From Nocardia vinacea NBRC 16497 (GTDB lineage: Bacteria; Actinomycetota; Actinomycetes; Mycobacteriales; Mycobacteriaceae): a stretch of 64,000 nucleotides of DNA. The notes under the pieces are model-generated. The model was not told where the DNA came from, did not search any database, and saw nothing but the letters and a program-made list of their open reading frames with translations. The DNA lies in assembly GCF_000308835.1 (NCBI RefSeq), contig NZ_BAGN01000204.1, forward strand, positions 1 through 64,000, in the 5' to 3' direction. Below, in pieces: positions 36,201-44,134 of this stretch. The position numbers were made by a program, and so were the translations under genes. Each line of letters starts with the position of its first letter. Position 1 is the first letter of the stretch.

Positions 36201-39200
36201 GCGCTGCGCCCACGCCAGCACCAGATCCGGGATAAGGATGCGCCACGACACACCATCGATCGCATAGTGATGGACCGCGACGGCGACAGCATCGCGCGCA
36301 TCGGGTCTGCGCAGCCACGTCAAGGTGATCATCCGGCCCGCAGCGGGATCCAATGTGGCCAACGCGGAATCCATGGCCGCGTTGGCAATTCGGTTCAGCT
36401 CGGCCTCGTCGACACCGGCGGCCACCTCGACCTCGGCGACCAGCGCGTCGGCCTCGACGGCGCCACGCCCCAACACCTCGAACCGCCATGAGCCGTCCGC
36501 CTGCCACACGCGCGAGCGCAGCACATCATGATGGTCGAGCGCCGCGCCGACAGTGGCCACCACACCCGCGCGATCGATCCCCTCCGGCAATCCGAGCACC
36601 ATGCTCTGGGCGAACCGACCGAACGAACCGTTGGCGAGGAACCAGGCAAGTACCGGAGTCAACGGAACCGCGCCGACGCCACCGCCGGGCAACTCCGCCA
36701 AAACCGCCGCCGCCGACTCCGAGCCGACCACGGCAATCCGAGCCAACCTCGCGGCTGTCTTCTGCTCGAACACATCCCGCGTGGTGAACACCATCCCCGC
36801 CGCCTTGGCCCGCGACACCAACTGGATCGACATGATGCTGTCACCACCGACCGCGAAGAACGAATCGTCCACCCCGACCCGCGCCACGCCCAGCACCTGC
36901 GCGAAGAGTTCGGCAAGCCGCGACTCCACCGCGCCGACCGGAGCACGCGACACCGCCGTCGGGAACACCGGCTCCGGCAACGCTCGACGGTCCAGCTTTC
37001 CATTCGAAGTCAACGGGACCCGGTCCAGCACCACAATCGCCGCGGGCACCATATGCGACGGCAGGATCCCCGCCGCATACTCGCGCAGCACCGCCGGATC
37101 CACCACCCGCCCCGGCGCCGCCAGCACATATGACACCAATGCCGTTGCACCACCGGGCCTTTCACGCCCCAGCGTGACCGCGAAATCGATATCGGAATGT
37201 CGGCCGAGCACGGTGTCGATCTCGCCTAGCTCGATACGGAAACCACGGACCTTCACCTGGAAATCAGCGCGACCGACATAGTCGAGCTGCCAATCCGTCG
37301 ACGGAACGGCGAGATTCCCTGCCCGCTGCTCCGGTGCCGCGTACCAGCGCACGAGGTCGCCGGTGCGATACATCCGCGAACCCGGCCCACCCCAGGGATT
37401 GGCGACAAACCGTTCCGCGGACAACCCGGCACGGTTCCAGTAGCCACGAGCCAACGCGGCGCCGGCCAGATACAGCTCACCCGTAACACCGGGTGGTACC
37501 GGATTCAACCGCGAATCCAGCACGAACGCCGAGCTGCCCAGAATCGGCTTGCCGATCGTGATGTGCTGCCCCGCAACCAGTTCCACATTCGACGACATGA
37601 CGGTCGCCTCGGTCGGACCGTACGCGTTGAACAACCGGCGGCCCGGCTGCCACCTGGCCAAGAGCTCCGGGGTCAGGACATCCCCACCCACGAACAGCAC
37701 TTCCATCCGGTCCGCACCGGCCGGATCGACCGTGCCGAGCACCGCCGGCGTGATGATCGTGTGCGTCACCTCCTCGGTCCGCAGCAACTCGCCGAGTTCC
37801 GGTCCGCCCATGACATCCGACGGCACGACCACCAACGTCGCCCCCACCGAGAACGCGCACATCCATTCCATCACCGACGGATCGAAACTCGGTGAACAGA
37901 TATGCAGGTACCGGTGGTGCGGCTCGAGACAGTACTGGCCGACCGAATGATCGACCAGATCGCTCAACCCGCCATGGGTTACGGCTACCCCCTTGGGCAG
38001 GCCCGTCGAGCCCGAGGTGTAGATCACGTAAGCCGGATGTTGCGTCCGTAACGGCGCAATCCGCTCGGCATCGGTGACCGTGTCGGCGGACTTGTCGGCG
38101 CACAACACCGCCGTCGCCGGTGCATCGAGCACCAGCCAATCCACCGCATCGGGTAGGCGATCGACGTAGTCGGATCCGGTAATGCCCAGGGCCGCACCAG
38201 AATCGGTCAGCATGTGCCGCACCCGATGCTCGGGGTGAGCGGGGTCGACCGGCAGGTGCGCACCACCGGCCTTGGCGATCGCGACTGCTGCCAGCACCAT
38301 CTCGTAGGAGCGGGGCAGTGACACCGCGACCGGCAGTTCGGGACCGACACCTCGATCGATCAGGACTCTCGCCAACCGCGACGACTGTTCGTCGAGTTCG
38401 CCGTAACTGATCGACCGGCCCTGGTATCGCACCGCCACCCGGTCCCGGCCCAAGGCAAGTCCACTGGTCAGCAGATCAGGCAGCAACCGGGGCGCCCGCA
38501 TGTCATCGTCGTGGACCCGGGTCAGCAGGGCCAGCTCGTCGTCGCCGAGCAACGGCAGATCACCGATCGGGTCCGCGGGGCGGTGCACGGCGGCCGCCAG
38601 CAGCCGCAGGAATCGCTCGGCGAAAATCTCCACGGTGCGCCGGTCGAACAGATCGGGCGCGAAGGACAGGTTCGCGGTGATGCGGGCGCTGTCTCGGTTC
38701 TCTCGGACGTGCAGGGACAGATCGAATGGCCCGCGTGCGACGGGAGTCCGGTCACCGGCGGACAACATCACCTGCACCAGCGGGTGACGTGCGTCCGACC
38801 GAACCGGATCCAGCAGTGCAACCAACTCGTCGAAGGGCAGGTCTGCTCGTGTGAATGCCTGCAGGGCAATGTCTTTCGCCTGTGCGAGCAGATCGTCGAA
38901 GGAGATTTCACCCGGCACCCTGGTGCGCAGTACGACCGTGTTGACCGATCCGCCCGTTTCGGCGGGGGTGCCGATCGCGATGTCATCGGTCCCCGATAGT
39001 CGCGCAAGCAGTACCGCGAAGGTCGCGTGTACAACGGTGAACACCGTCGTGTCGTGCGCGACTTGATGTAGCCGGTGCTGCAGGTCAGCACCGATCTCGA
39101 ACTCGACGCACGAGTCCGCATGAGAGGGGACGGCAGGCCGTGCGCGATCCATGGGCAGGTTCAGCTCGTCCGGCATCCCCTGGAGCGCGGTGCGCCAGTA

Positions 39201-42200
39201 GCGCGTCTGCGCGATCAGATCGCCGCGATCATCGAAGAACCGATTGATTTCCGCCGGCGTGCGCTCCGGCGTCGCAACGAATTCGCCGATCAGCCCGCGC
39301 AACCGCGCGGCGAGCGCCTGCGCGGTGGCGGTGGTGATCATGTCGCGCCGGTACTGCACTTGTATATGCAGTCGAGTGCCCAACTCGACCACGACAGCCA
39401 CCGGATAGTGCGTGAAGTTGCGACCTTGGAGATCGACGACTTCCAGCCCGTCGATCGTCGCGTGGGCCTGCCGCAAACCATCGGTGTCGATGGGATACGA
39501 CTCGAAAGCCACAAGAGTATCGAACAACTCACCCGCACCAGCGCTGCGCTGAATATCGGCCAACCCGATGTGATGAGAGTCGAGCAACGAAACCTGTTCG
39601 GACTGTAGCCGAATCAGCAGTTGCCGTGCCGGTGCATCGGAGTCGAACCGAACCCGAACCGGGACGGTATTCGCGAACAGGCCGACCATTTCGTCGACCC
39701 CGTCGACCTGCGGCGGCCGCCCGGAAACCACCGCGCCGAACACGACATCATCGCTTCCGGCGCAGGCCGCGAGCACCAGACCCCACGCCGCCTGGACCAC
39801 CGTATTGACGGTGACTTCGGTTGCCGCGGCGAACCTCAGCAGCTCCGCTGTCTCGGCAGGTGACAGGTCGGCGGCGCACACCCCGTGGCCGTCGGCGGGC
39901 GTCGCGGGCGGCGGCAGGGTCGTGGCCAGCCGAGTCGGCGTCAGACCTGCCAGCGCCGCGCGCCACGTTTGAGCGGTGGCGTCGCGGTCGTAGCGCGCCA
40001 GCCACGCGAGATAGTCCCGATACGGCTGGACTCGCGGCAGCGGAGTCGAATCACCGTCGGCCGCATAGGAAACCAGTAGTTCCTTCATCAGCAACGGCAT
40101 CGACCAGCCATCCAACAGGATGTGATGCGCGGTCAGCACCAGATGTACGCGGCCGGAGTTCGTGCGATACACCGTGAATCGCAGCAGCGGCGCCACTGTC
40201 GGATCGAACCCGAGGCGTGCTTCGGCGGCCAGGAGCGAGGCCGGATCGGTGTCCGAGGTGTCGACGATCCGCCACGGGACCGTCACACCGTCGGCGACGA
40301 TCTGGACCGGGGTGCCGTCGACCGAAGTTCTGAACGCGGCCCGCAGGATCGCATGCCGATCCAACATCGCTTGCGCCGCCCGCCGTAGGCGATCCAGATC
40401 GATCACGCCGGACAACTCCACCGCCAACTGCAGCAGATAGGGATCTGCCGAATCGTCGGAAAGCTGTGTCAGGAAAAGCAATCCGAGCTGCAGCGGCGAC
40501 AGCGGCAGGACATCGAGCAGACCCGGGTGCTCCCGCTGCCAGATATCGAGTTCACCCTGGGTGGTCCGCACTAGCGGGACATCAGCCGGAGTCAGGCCAC
40601 CGGCCGCCGGATCGTGTACATGTCCGGCGAGCACGGTCAATGCGGCCACCCAGTACTCGGCCAGCTCTCGCACGGAGGCCTCGTCGAGGATCTCGGACGC
40701 GTACGCGAACGACGCACTCATCTGCGCGCCCGCGTCGGTATCGGTAACGATCGCGTTGATATCCACCACGGCGGCCGCGGGCATCGCCCGATCCTGGTCG
40801 GCTTCCGGGGCGCCCCAGTCGGCGGTCGGCAGCCAACTGAGATCCGTCAGCCCTTCCGGCAAGTCGCCTGCGGAAATCCGACCGAGATAATTGAAACCGA
40901 TCTGGCCGAGCGCACCGTCGAGCTCGCCCGCGATATCGGTGTCGAGATAACGCAGCATGCCGAAACCGATGCCTTTGTCCGGCACCGCGAGCAGCTGTTC
41001 CTTCACCGTCTTGAGCATCGCCGCGGTCGCGTCGGCGGTGTTCCACGCGGCATCGGCGTCGATGCCGGACAGATCGAGCACCACCGGATACATGCTGGTG
41101 AACCAGCCGACAGTGCGGTTCAGGTCGGCACCGGCGACGGTGGTTTCCTCGCGACCGTGTCCCTCGAGCCGGATTCGCGTGGTCGCGGCATCGACCCCTC
41201 TTTTCGCCCGCCACGAGCGCACTGCGAGCGTCAACGCCGCGAGTAGACCGTCGTTGACTCCGCTGCGATACAGCCTCGGCAATTCGGTCAAGACCGCATG
41301 GGTGATCTCGGCCGGCACCGTGATGGTGAAATGCCGCACCGTTGCCGCTGTGTCGACGACCGGGTCGAGTGCCCGCGCGCCCAATAGCGGATCAGCGACG
41401 GTCAGAACCTGCCGCCAGTACGGCAGTTCGCCGGCACGGTCCGCGGCGGTCGCCGCCTCGACCAGACCGTGCGCCCACCGCCGGAACGACGTGCCGACGT
41501 CGGGCAGGGCGATCCGGTGGCCACCGTCGCGTTGCGCCCACGCGGTCACCAAGTCCGAGATCAGAATGCGCCACGACACGCCATCGATCACGTAGTGATG
41601 CGCGGCGATGATCAGCGCGTCCCGGCCGTCCGGTCGAGTCAGCCAGGTGCAGGCGATCATCCTGGCCGCCGCCGGGTCGAGCGTATCGAGGGCGGAATCC
41701 ATTGCCGCACTGGCAGTTCCGCATAACTCATCGATGTCCAGTCCCACCGGCACGTCGACACGAGTGAGCAGGGCGTCCACGTCCACCGCACCCGGCGGCA
41801 GCGTGTGTAGCTGCCATCGCCCGTCGTCGGACCGCAACCGTGCGCGCAGCATGTCGTGGTGGTCCAGCACCGCGGCGAGCGTGGCAACCAAACCCGCTCG
41901 GTCGATGTGCTCGGGTAGCGCAAGCATCATGTGCTGGGTGAACCGGCCGAACGACCTCCCCCCGACGAGGTGGGCGGCCAGCACCGGTGTCAGCGGAATC
42001 TCCCCGACACCGCCGCCGGGTAATTCCGCGAGCCTCGGCGTGGGTTCGGCACCGACAACCGCGACCCGCGCCAACCCGGCCACGGTGCGCTGCTCGAACA
42101 CATCCTGGGGGGTGAACACTATCCCCGCCGCGCGGGCCCGTGAGACCAGCTGGATCGATAGGATGCTGTCTCCACCGGCGGCGAAGAACGAGTCCTCCGC

Positions 42201-43868
42201 CCCGACCCGCACACCGAGCACTTGTGCATACAACTCGGCGAGCCGGGATTCGACGGCGCCGACGGGGGCACGCGACACCGCCGCCTCGAACACCGGCTCG
42301 GGCAACGCCTGTCGATCGAGCTTTCCGTTGGCGGACAAGGGGATCGCCTCGAGCACGACGATCGCCGACGGCACCATATGGCCGGGCAATGCGGCTCCGG
42401 CGAAGCGCAGGAGTTCTCCGGTATCGATGGAAATGCCGTTGCGCGCCAGCACATAGGAGACCAGTACGGTCGCGCCGGAGGGCGCGAGCTTGCCGAGAGT
42501 CGCGGCGTATTCGATATCGGGGTGACTGGTCAGTGCGGCGTCGATCTCACCTGGCTCGATACGGAAGCCGCGGATCTTGACCTGGAAATCCGAGCGTCCC
42601 AGATATTCGATCGCGCCATCGGCCATGCGGCGCCGCACCAGATCGCCGGTGCGATACATCCGTGCGCCAGGGTTGCCGGCTGCCCCGCTGAACGGATTCG
42701 CCACGAATCGTTCCGCCGTGAGCGCCGCCCGCCCCAGGTAGCCCTGCGCGAGCGCGGGACCGGAAAGGTAGAGTTCGCCGGTCACTTCGGCGGGTACCGG
42801 CCGCAACCGCGAATCGAGCACCACCGCGCCGACACCCGGCAGGGCGGTACCGATGGTGATCGGCTGACCGGGTACCAACTCGGCACTACCAGTGGCGAGA
42901 ATGGTGGCCTCGGTGGGCCCGTAAGCGTTGTAGAAAGACCGTCCGGTGATCGCCCACCGCTCGACGAGTCGGGGGCCGAACGCATCACCCGCGACGACCA
43001 CGACCCGCAACGTGTCGAGTCCGACCGGATCGACCGACTCCAGCGCCGCGGGCGTGATCAGCATGTGCGTGACACGTTCACGGCGCAACAGGTCGGCGAG
43101 CTCGGCGCCGCCGAACACCGTCGGCGGGGCCACCACGAGCGTCGCGCCGGAACTGAAGGCCAGCAGCAGCTCGAGTACCGATACATCGAAGTTCGGCGAA
43201 CAAACGTGCAGCACCCGCGAATCGCCATCGACCGTGTAGCGCTCTCGTTGAGCGTCGACCAGCATCGCAATACCTGCGTGCGTCACCACAACGCCCTTCG
43301 GGCGACCGGTGGAGCCGGAGGTGTAGATGACGTAGGCCGGATGCTGTTCGGTCGGTGTGCCCACCCGGTCGACGTAGGAGATCGGATGTGCGGGCCGGGC
43401 CGCGATGCGTTCCCGGTGCAGCGGATCATCGATGTCGAGCCAGTCGATCTCGGTGCCGAACCGCGTGCGATGCGTCGAGTTGGTGAGCCCCAGCACCGCC
43501 TGAGAGTCGGCGACGATGTATTCGCTGCGCTCCGGCGGAAGGGTGGGGTCGACCGGCACGTAGGCCGCACCGGTCTTGGCGACGGCCCATACGGCCAGCA
43601 CGGATTCGATCGAGCGGGTGAAGCCGACGGCGACGATGTCGCCGGGGCCCACGCCCCGCTCGATCAGTTCCCGTGCCAGTCGTGATGACGACTCGTCCAG
43701 CTCCGTGTAGGTGAGTTCGCGCTGATCAGCGGGTTCGCCGGTCGGGTTGTAGCGGATCGCGATCGAGTCGGCCGCGGATTCGACCGCGGCCCCCAACAAC
43801 TGCATGAAGAGTGGGCTACTCGATCTGCGGCGAATTCGACCCCGAACAGTGCGACGAACCCTATCCAT
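27216..43868 (-). CDS. Complete four-module nonribosomal peptide synthetase
   Basis: The protein has about 5550 residues. The frame opens at 44009, but ATG 43868 (MDRVRRTVRGRIRRR, with GAGAGGA upstream) suits NRPS N-termini better. Domains in order with bases: A1 about 43810-42290, T1 about 42260-42060 (GGDS), E1 42050-40560, C2 40600-39250, half-C 39240-38520, A2 38490-36960, T2 36950-36720, E2 36690-35270, C3 35260-33700 with inserted repeats, half-C 33690-32990, A3 32960-31450, T3 31440-31200, C4 31180-29840, A4 29830-28270, T4 28260-28050, TE 28020-27216 (GWSLGG). There is no initiating C domain. Hand-read pocket codes: A1 DVLLVAAILK, A2 DPMIFGAVMK, A3 DQEISGGIGK (acidic position suggests a cationic residue), A4 DLWHLILVSK (resembles serine codes but altered). 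Predicted product: a tetrapeptide with residues 1 and 2 epimerised, released by its own TE. Residue identities are weak inference. Confidence 0.96.
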   Translation of the reverse strand: MDRVRRTVRGRIRRRSSSPLFMQLLGAAVESAADSIAIRYNPTGEPADQRELTYTELDESSSRLARELIERGVGPGDIVAVGFTRSIESVLAVWAVAKTGAAYVPVDPTLPPERSEYIVADSQAVLGLTNSTHRTRFGTEIDWLDIDDPLHRERIAARPAHPISYVDRVGTPTEQHPAYVIYTSGSTGRPKGVVVTHAGIAMLVDAQRERYTVDGDSRVLHVCSPNFDVSVLELLLAFSSGATLVVAPPTVFGGAELADLLRRERVTHMLITPAALESVDPVGLDTLRVVVVAGDAFGPRLVERWAITGRSFYNAYGPTEATILATGSAELVPGQPITIGTALPGVGAVVLDSRLRPVPAEVTGELYLSGPALAQGYLGRAALTAERFVANPFSGAAGNPGARMYRTGDLVRRRMADGAIEYLGRSDFQVKIRGFRIEPGEIDAALTSHPDIEYAATLGKLAPSGATVLVSYVLARNGISIDTGELLRFAGAALPGHMVPSAIVVLEAIPLSANGKLDRQALPEPVFEAAVSRAPVGAVESRLAELYAQVLGVRVGAEDSFFAAGGDSILSIQLVSRARAAGIVFTPQDVFEQRTVAGLARVAVVGAEPTPRLAELPGGGVGEIPLTPVLAAHLVGGRSFGRFTQHMMLALPEHIDRAGLVATLAAVLDHHDMLRARLRSDDGRWQLHTLPPGAVDVDALLTRVDVPVGLDIDELCGTASAAMDSALDTLDPAAARMIACTWLTRPDGRDALIIAAHHYVIDGVSWRILISDLVTAWAQRDGGHRIALPDVGTSFRRWAHGLVEAATAADRAGELPYWRQVLTVADPLLGARALDPVVDTAATVRHFTITVPAEITHAVLTELPRLYRSGVNDGLLAALTLAVRSWRAKRGVDAATTRIRLEGHGREETTVAGADLNRTVGWFTSMYPVVLDLSGIDADAAWNTADATAAMLKTVKEQLLAVPDKGIGFGMLRYLDTDIAGELDGALGQIGFNYLGRISAGDLPEGLTDLSWLPTADWGAPEADQDRAMPAAAVVDINAIVTDTDAGAQMSASFAYASEILDEASVRELAEYWVAALTVLAGHVHDPAAGGLTPADVPLVRTTQGELDIWQREHPGLLDVLPLSPLQLGLLFLTQLSDDSADPYLLQLAVELSGVIDLDRLRRAAQAMLDRHAILRAAFRTSVDGTPVQIVADGVTVPWRIVDTSDTDPASLLAAEARLGFDPTVAPLLRFTVYRTNSGRVHLVLTAHHILLDGWSMPLLMKELLVSYAADGDSTPLPRVQPYRDYLAWLARYDRDATAQTWRAALAGLTPTRLATTLPPPATPADGHGVCAADLSPAETAELLRFAAATEVTVNTVVQAAWGLVLAACAGSDDVVFGAVVSGRPPQVDGVDEMVGLFANTVPVRVRFDSDAPARQLLIRLQSEQVSLLDSHHIGLADIQRSAGAGELFDTLVAFESYPIDTDGLRQAHATIDGLEVVDLQGRNFTHYPVAVVVELGTRLHIQVQYRRDMITTATAQALAARLRGLIGEFVATPERTPAEINRFFDDRGDLIAQTRYWRTALQGMPDELNLPMDRARPAVPSHADSCVEFEIGADLQHRLHQVAHDTTVFTVVHATFAVLLARLSGTDDIAIGTPAETGGSVNTVVLRTRVPGEISFDDLLAQAKDIALQAFTRADLPFDELVALLDPVRSDARHPLVQVMLSAGDRTPVARGPFDLSLHVRENRDSARITANLSFAPDLFDRRTVEIFAERFLRLLAAAVHRPADPIGDLPLLGDDELALLTRVHDDDMRAPRLLPDLLTSGLALGRDRVAVRYQGRSISYGELDEQSSRLARVLIDRGVGPELPVAVSLPRSYEMVLAAVAIAKAGGAHLPVDPAHPEHRVRHMLTDSGAALGITGSDYVDRLPDAVDWLVLDAPATAVLCADKSADTVTDAERIAPLRTQHPAYVIYTSGSTGLPKGVAVTHGGLSDLVDHSVGQYCLEPHHRYLHICSPSFDPSVMEWMCAFSVGATLVVVPSDVMGGPELGELLRTEEVTHTIITPAVLGTVDPAGADRMEVLFVGGDVLTPELLARWQPGRRLFNAYGPTEATVMSSNVELVAGQHITIGKPILGSSAFVLDSRLNPVPPGVTGELYLAGAALARGYWNRAGLSAERFVANPWGGPGSRMYRTGDLVRWYAAPEQRAGNLAVPSTDWQLDYVGRADFQVKVRGFRIELGEIDTVLGRHSDIDFAVTLGRERPGGATALVSYVLAAPGRVVDPAVLREYAAGILPSHMVPAAIVVLDRVPLTSNGKLDRRALPEPVFPTAVSRAPVGAVESRLAELFAQVLGVARVGVDDSFFAVGGDSIMSIQLVSRAKAAGMVFTTRDVFEQKTAARLARIAVVGSESAAAVLAELPGGGVGAVPLTPVLAWFLANGSFGRFAQSMVLGLPEGIDRAGVVATVGAALDHHDVLRSRVWQADGSWRFEVLGRGAVEADALVAEVEVAAGVDEAELNRIANAAMDSALATLDPAAGRMITLTWLRRPDARDAVAVAVHHYAIDGVSWRILIPDLVLAWAQRSAGQPVALPTVGTSFRRWAHALVEAAATPDRVEELGYWQRVLATPDPLLGARALDPVADTFQTRGVFDIRVPVEVADAVLAKVPALYQGGANDSLLAALAMAVRSWRARRGVDAPVTRLRLEGHGREEDAVPGADLTRTVGWFTSISPVAIDLSGIDTEAAHAGGEATGAVLKSVKEQLLSVPDRGIGFGLLRHLNPDTADALAGDLGQISFNYLGRVSTGAVPDGLSDWLPTGELGAIAAEPNPDLPLSAVIDINTIVSDTADGPRMVASFAFAAAILDEAAVRELAEDWLAALTAIADHSTDPAAGGLTPSDVPLVRVSQVELDQWRRNHPGLSDVLPLSPLQNSLRVLIELLDGSVDAYIIQLAARLTGELDMGRLRRAAQTILDRHANLRSAFVPTVDGTSVQLVLDGVEVPWQVVDGVSEAELPELLVAERRRGFDPAVAPLLRFTVYTNDSGHHEHTGMAADGACGVGGAGKHSHLVLTGHHILLDGWSMPLLMKELLVLYATGGDTSLLAPVRPYRDYLRWLAQQDREAAVRAWSDVLTGATATMLAPELVWPTATGDGFGVCEFDLPTAQTSALTAFAATAEVTANTVIQAAWGLVIAGSTGRDDVVFGATVSGRPPQLDGIGDMIGLFVDAIPVRIRFDRGTTVRALLEGLQGEQASLLDHHHLGLGAIQRVAARQCPPTPPTPQAPSAAIPQCPPTPPTPQAPSAAIPQCPPTPPTPQAPSGAIPRDDLFDTMLVFESYPVDAEGLQQAGGAIDGLRIEQMRGADFTHYPITVVVFLDTRTLVQVKYRRDIVADETAQAVADRLRRVLSDLLATPERAAADIALLCDTESDDPITRSRYWRTALAGLPDRLELPTDRPRTAVRSDVRGQVEFSVPGEVDLGLRQLARTAGVTWTAVVRTALAVVLARLSGSDDIAIGTPTPGGRGAELVLRTRVDRAARFADLLPEAHRCELQGFTHAGIPFDELVDLLGARRSPDRHPLFQVALSFQSPPGEVGDLALAMSAADGDSDRVRGEMSFTRDLFDDGTAEMFARRFVRVLAAVVDEPATRVRDLPLLVDDEYERLTRMGGGAPATVGMLPDLLARGVGFGRDRVAVRDAGRTYTYGELDELSSRVARELIDRGVAPETVVALAMRRSYEMIAAVWAVAKAGGAYLPVDPSYPVDRVRHMVADSGAVVGITVAQHADLPDTVDWLVFDDPAVLARCAAHSAAAVTDADRRAPLRMSHPAYVIYTSGSTGLPKGVAVTHAGLGGLVGHTVDMLGLGPQHRMLHVCSPSFDQSVEEFSSAFYTGATLVIAAPDIVGGTELHDLLRGERVTHTIITPALLGTVDPAALDDLAVVSAGGEATTPELLARWQPGRRFINGYGPTEATIGATYTTLLAGQRITIGRPVPGGWAAVLDERLHPVPAGVTGELYLAGPALARGYHGRSGSTSERFVANPWGPPGDRMYRTGDLVRWVGVPNATATGWELEYLGRTDFQVKIRGFRIELGEIDAVLAAHPDVDYAVTIGRENPSGATILVSYVLGRSLDPDQLARWAARSLPSHMVPASVVVLDEIPLTAVGKLDRNALPEPQFAARTYREPSTVAERAVARVFAEVLGIERIGADDNFFELGGNSLLATRVTARLGMALDARVPVRVLFAAPTVAGCAREVAKLTGTGSRRALVAGPRPERIPLSPAQQRMWFLNRFDTESTAYNIPVAIGLTGDLDIAALGQAFTDVVVRHEILRTIYPQPGDPADPVQVILPPGHSEVPRLEVRTIGAAEVESAVLELISTTFDVTSEVPVRAVLLRISDGEFVLAMVVDHIAGDGYSGGPLTRDLASAYAARALGRAPDWSPLAVQYADYTLWQRALLGNADQPGSMAAEQIAYWRRALADLPDQLELPRDRPRPAVQSFAGGRVELHIDARAHAALAGLARAEGATLFMVVHTALAVLLARLSGTDDIAIGTPIAGRGEAVLDDLIGMFVNTLVFRTRVDAGASFTDLLARQRDIDVQAFAHADVPFEQLVEVLNPVRSTARHPLFQVGLSFQNLAPARMELPGLTVTALETDRQLSQFDLHVIMADSYDEDGVPTGIGGFFTYAADLFDESTVRSFVDRFVRVLDAVIADPQVPVGAIDLLATEEHTRIRTAWNDTAHQVNTATTLVSLLDETVAATPESTALVAADGTRITYGELDGRVNKVARYLISSGVGPESRVALAIRRSVDLVVAMYAVSKAGGVYVPVDPDQPAQRTDYMLETAAPVCVLTNADAGFETTAAPVVLIDRLDLSAVDAAPIADAERIAPLRAEHTAYVIFTSGSTGRPKGVAVTHGAIVNQLVWKTAQFGLTVDDAVLLKTAATFDLSVWEFWSAPACGGRLVIAAPDGHRDPAYLNELMTRAGVTTLHAVPSMLDALLTGRLPDSLRQVLAIGETLPAALARRFATAAPDTSLYNLYGPTEAAVSITSHQVRRSDELAVPIGRPAWNSQVYVLDSRLRPVPVGVAGELYLAGVQLARGYFGRADLTADRFVANPFQPGARMYRTGDLVAWNAEGELDYRGRTDFQVKIRGFRIELGEIDAVLAAHAEVDFAVTVGRENSAGATVLVSYVVAAQDRVIDPDRLIRWAARTLPSHMVPAAIVVLDDVPLTQVGKLDRAALPEPELGTRVFRAPTTALETMVCEIFADVLCLDRIGLDDNFFELGGNSLIATKLTARLSEAMAETIPVMWVFTAPTPAGIVAELRARGTEGAGADAAFDVLLPLRVSGTAEPLFCIHPIGGIAWSFAGLAAHLDADRPIYGLQSPALSSADPLPDSIEDWARHYVKHVREVQPEGPYHLLGWSLGGVLAHAMAVQLQDEGAQVALLGMMDSRLLDIGAGSKLAGIEVTVPELLGGLLGARAAEFGLDETVELSELAQRLSTLPEPFASFGAARIERVVAAAIDSAALDAAYRARSFDGDLVYFTATLDDPTGSVGAATWTPAVAGSVHNHPVATTHWRMTTDAALRRIAEVLHEWL
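33997..34149 (-). repeat. Three tandem 51-bp repeats in frame within NRPS domain C3
   Basis: Units start at 33997, 34048 and 34099 and begin GGGATGGCAGCCGACGGAGC on the plus strand (the first has one change, CACCC for CAGCC). On the coding strand each unit is 17 codons, QCPPTPPTPQAPSAAIP (third decoded unit SGAIP). Compared with C2, which reads SAGAGE at this place, about 52 residues are inserted between IQR and LFDT. Each unit contains GCCGAC and GTCGGC, a 6-bp stem around 12 nt. Confidence 0.95.
34771..34811 (+). repeat. Inverted copy of the same repeat in NRPS domain C3
   Basis: These 41 bp are the reverse complement of the 51-bp unit core with one visible mismatch (CCCG for CCCA). Read on the coding strand they give GMAADGACGVGGAGKHS, a different peptide from the tandem copies because of the opposite orientation. 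Compared with C2 (NSGRVHLVLTAHH), about 21 residues are inserted just before the catalytic HHILLDG motif, and the frame is preserved. Confidence 0.9.
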
Positions 43869-44021
43869 TCGAGTACTACAGTCCTCTCGCGTCGAGCCCA
43901 CAGATTTTGCCGAAACCAACGAACCCGGCCGGATCCCGGCACACCGTTGGCGGACCAGTGTCGAACAAAGCGAGAAGGAATCGATTTTGGAGTATTTGTG
44001 CCCTATCAAATCACAAGCACC

Positions 44022-44035
44022 GACGTCATGACGTC
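44022..44035. promoter_or_regulatory. GACGTCATGACGTC palindrome upstream of the NRPS
   Basis: This perfect 14-bp palindrome lies 153 nt upstream of the NRPS start at 43868 and 100 nt from the end of the next minus-strand gene. On the minus strand TTGTGA followed 16 nt later by TACTCC is a possible promoter just downstream. The site is a candidate operator for NRPS control. Confidence 0.4.
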
Positions 44036-44134
44036 ACACGGGTTACATCCGGGGCGGGGCGCTCACCGGTTGCTGGATCGATAGCCACCCGAACGCGGAG
44101 CGGTCCCGCGATTCCGTATTCGGCGGGGAGTCAC

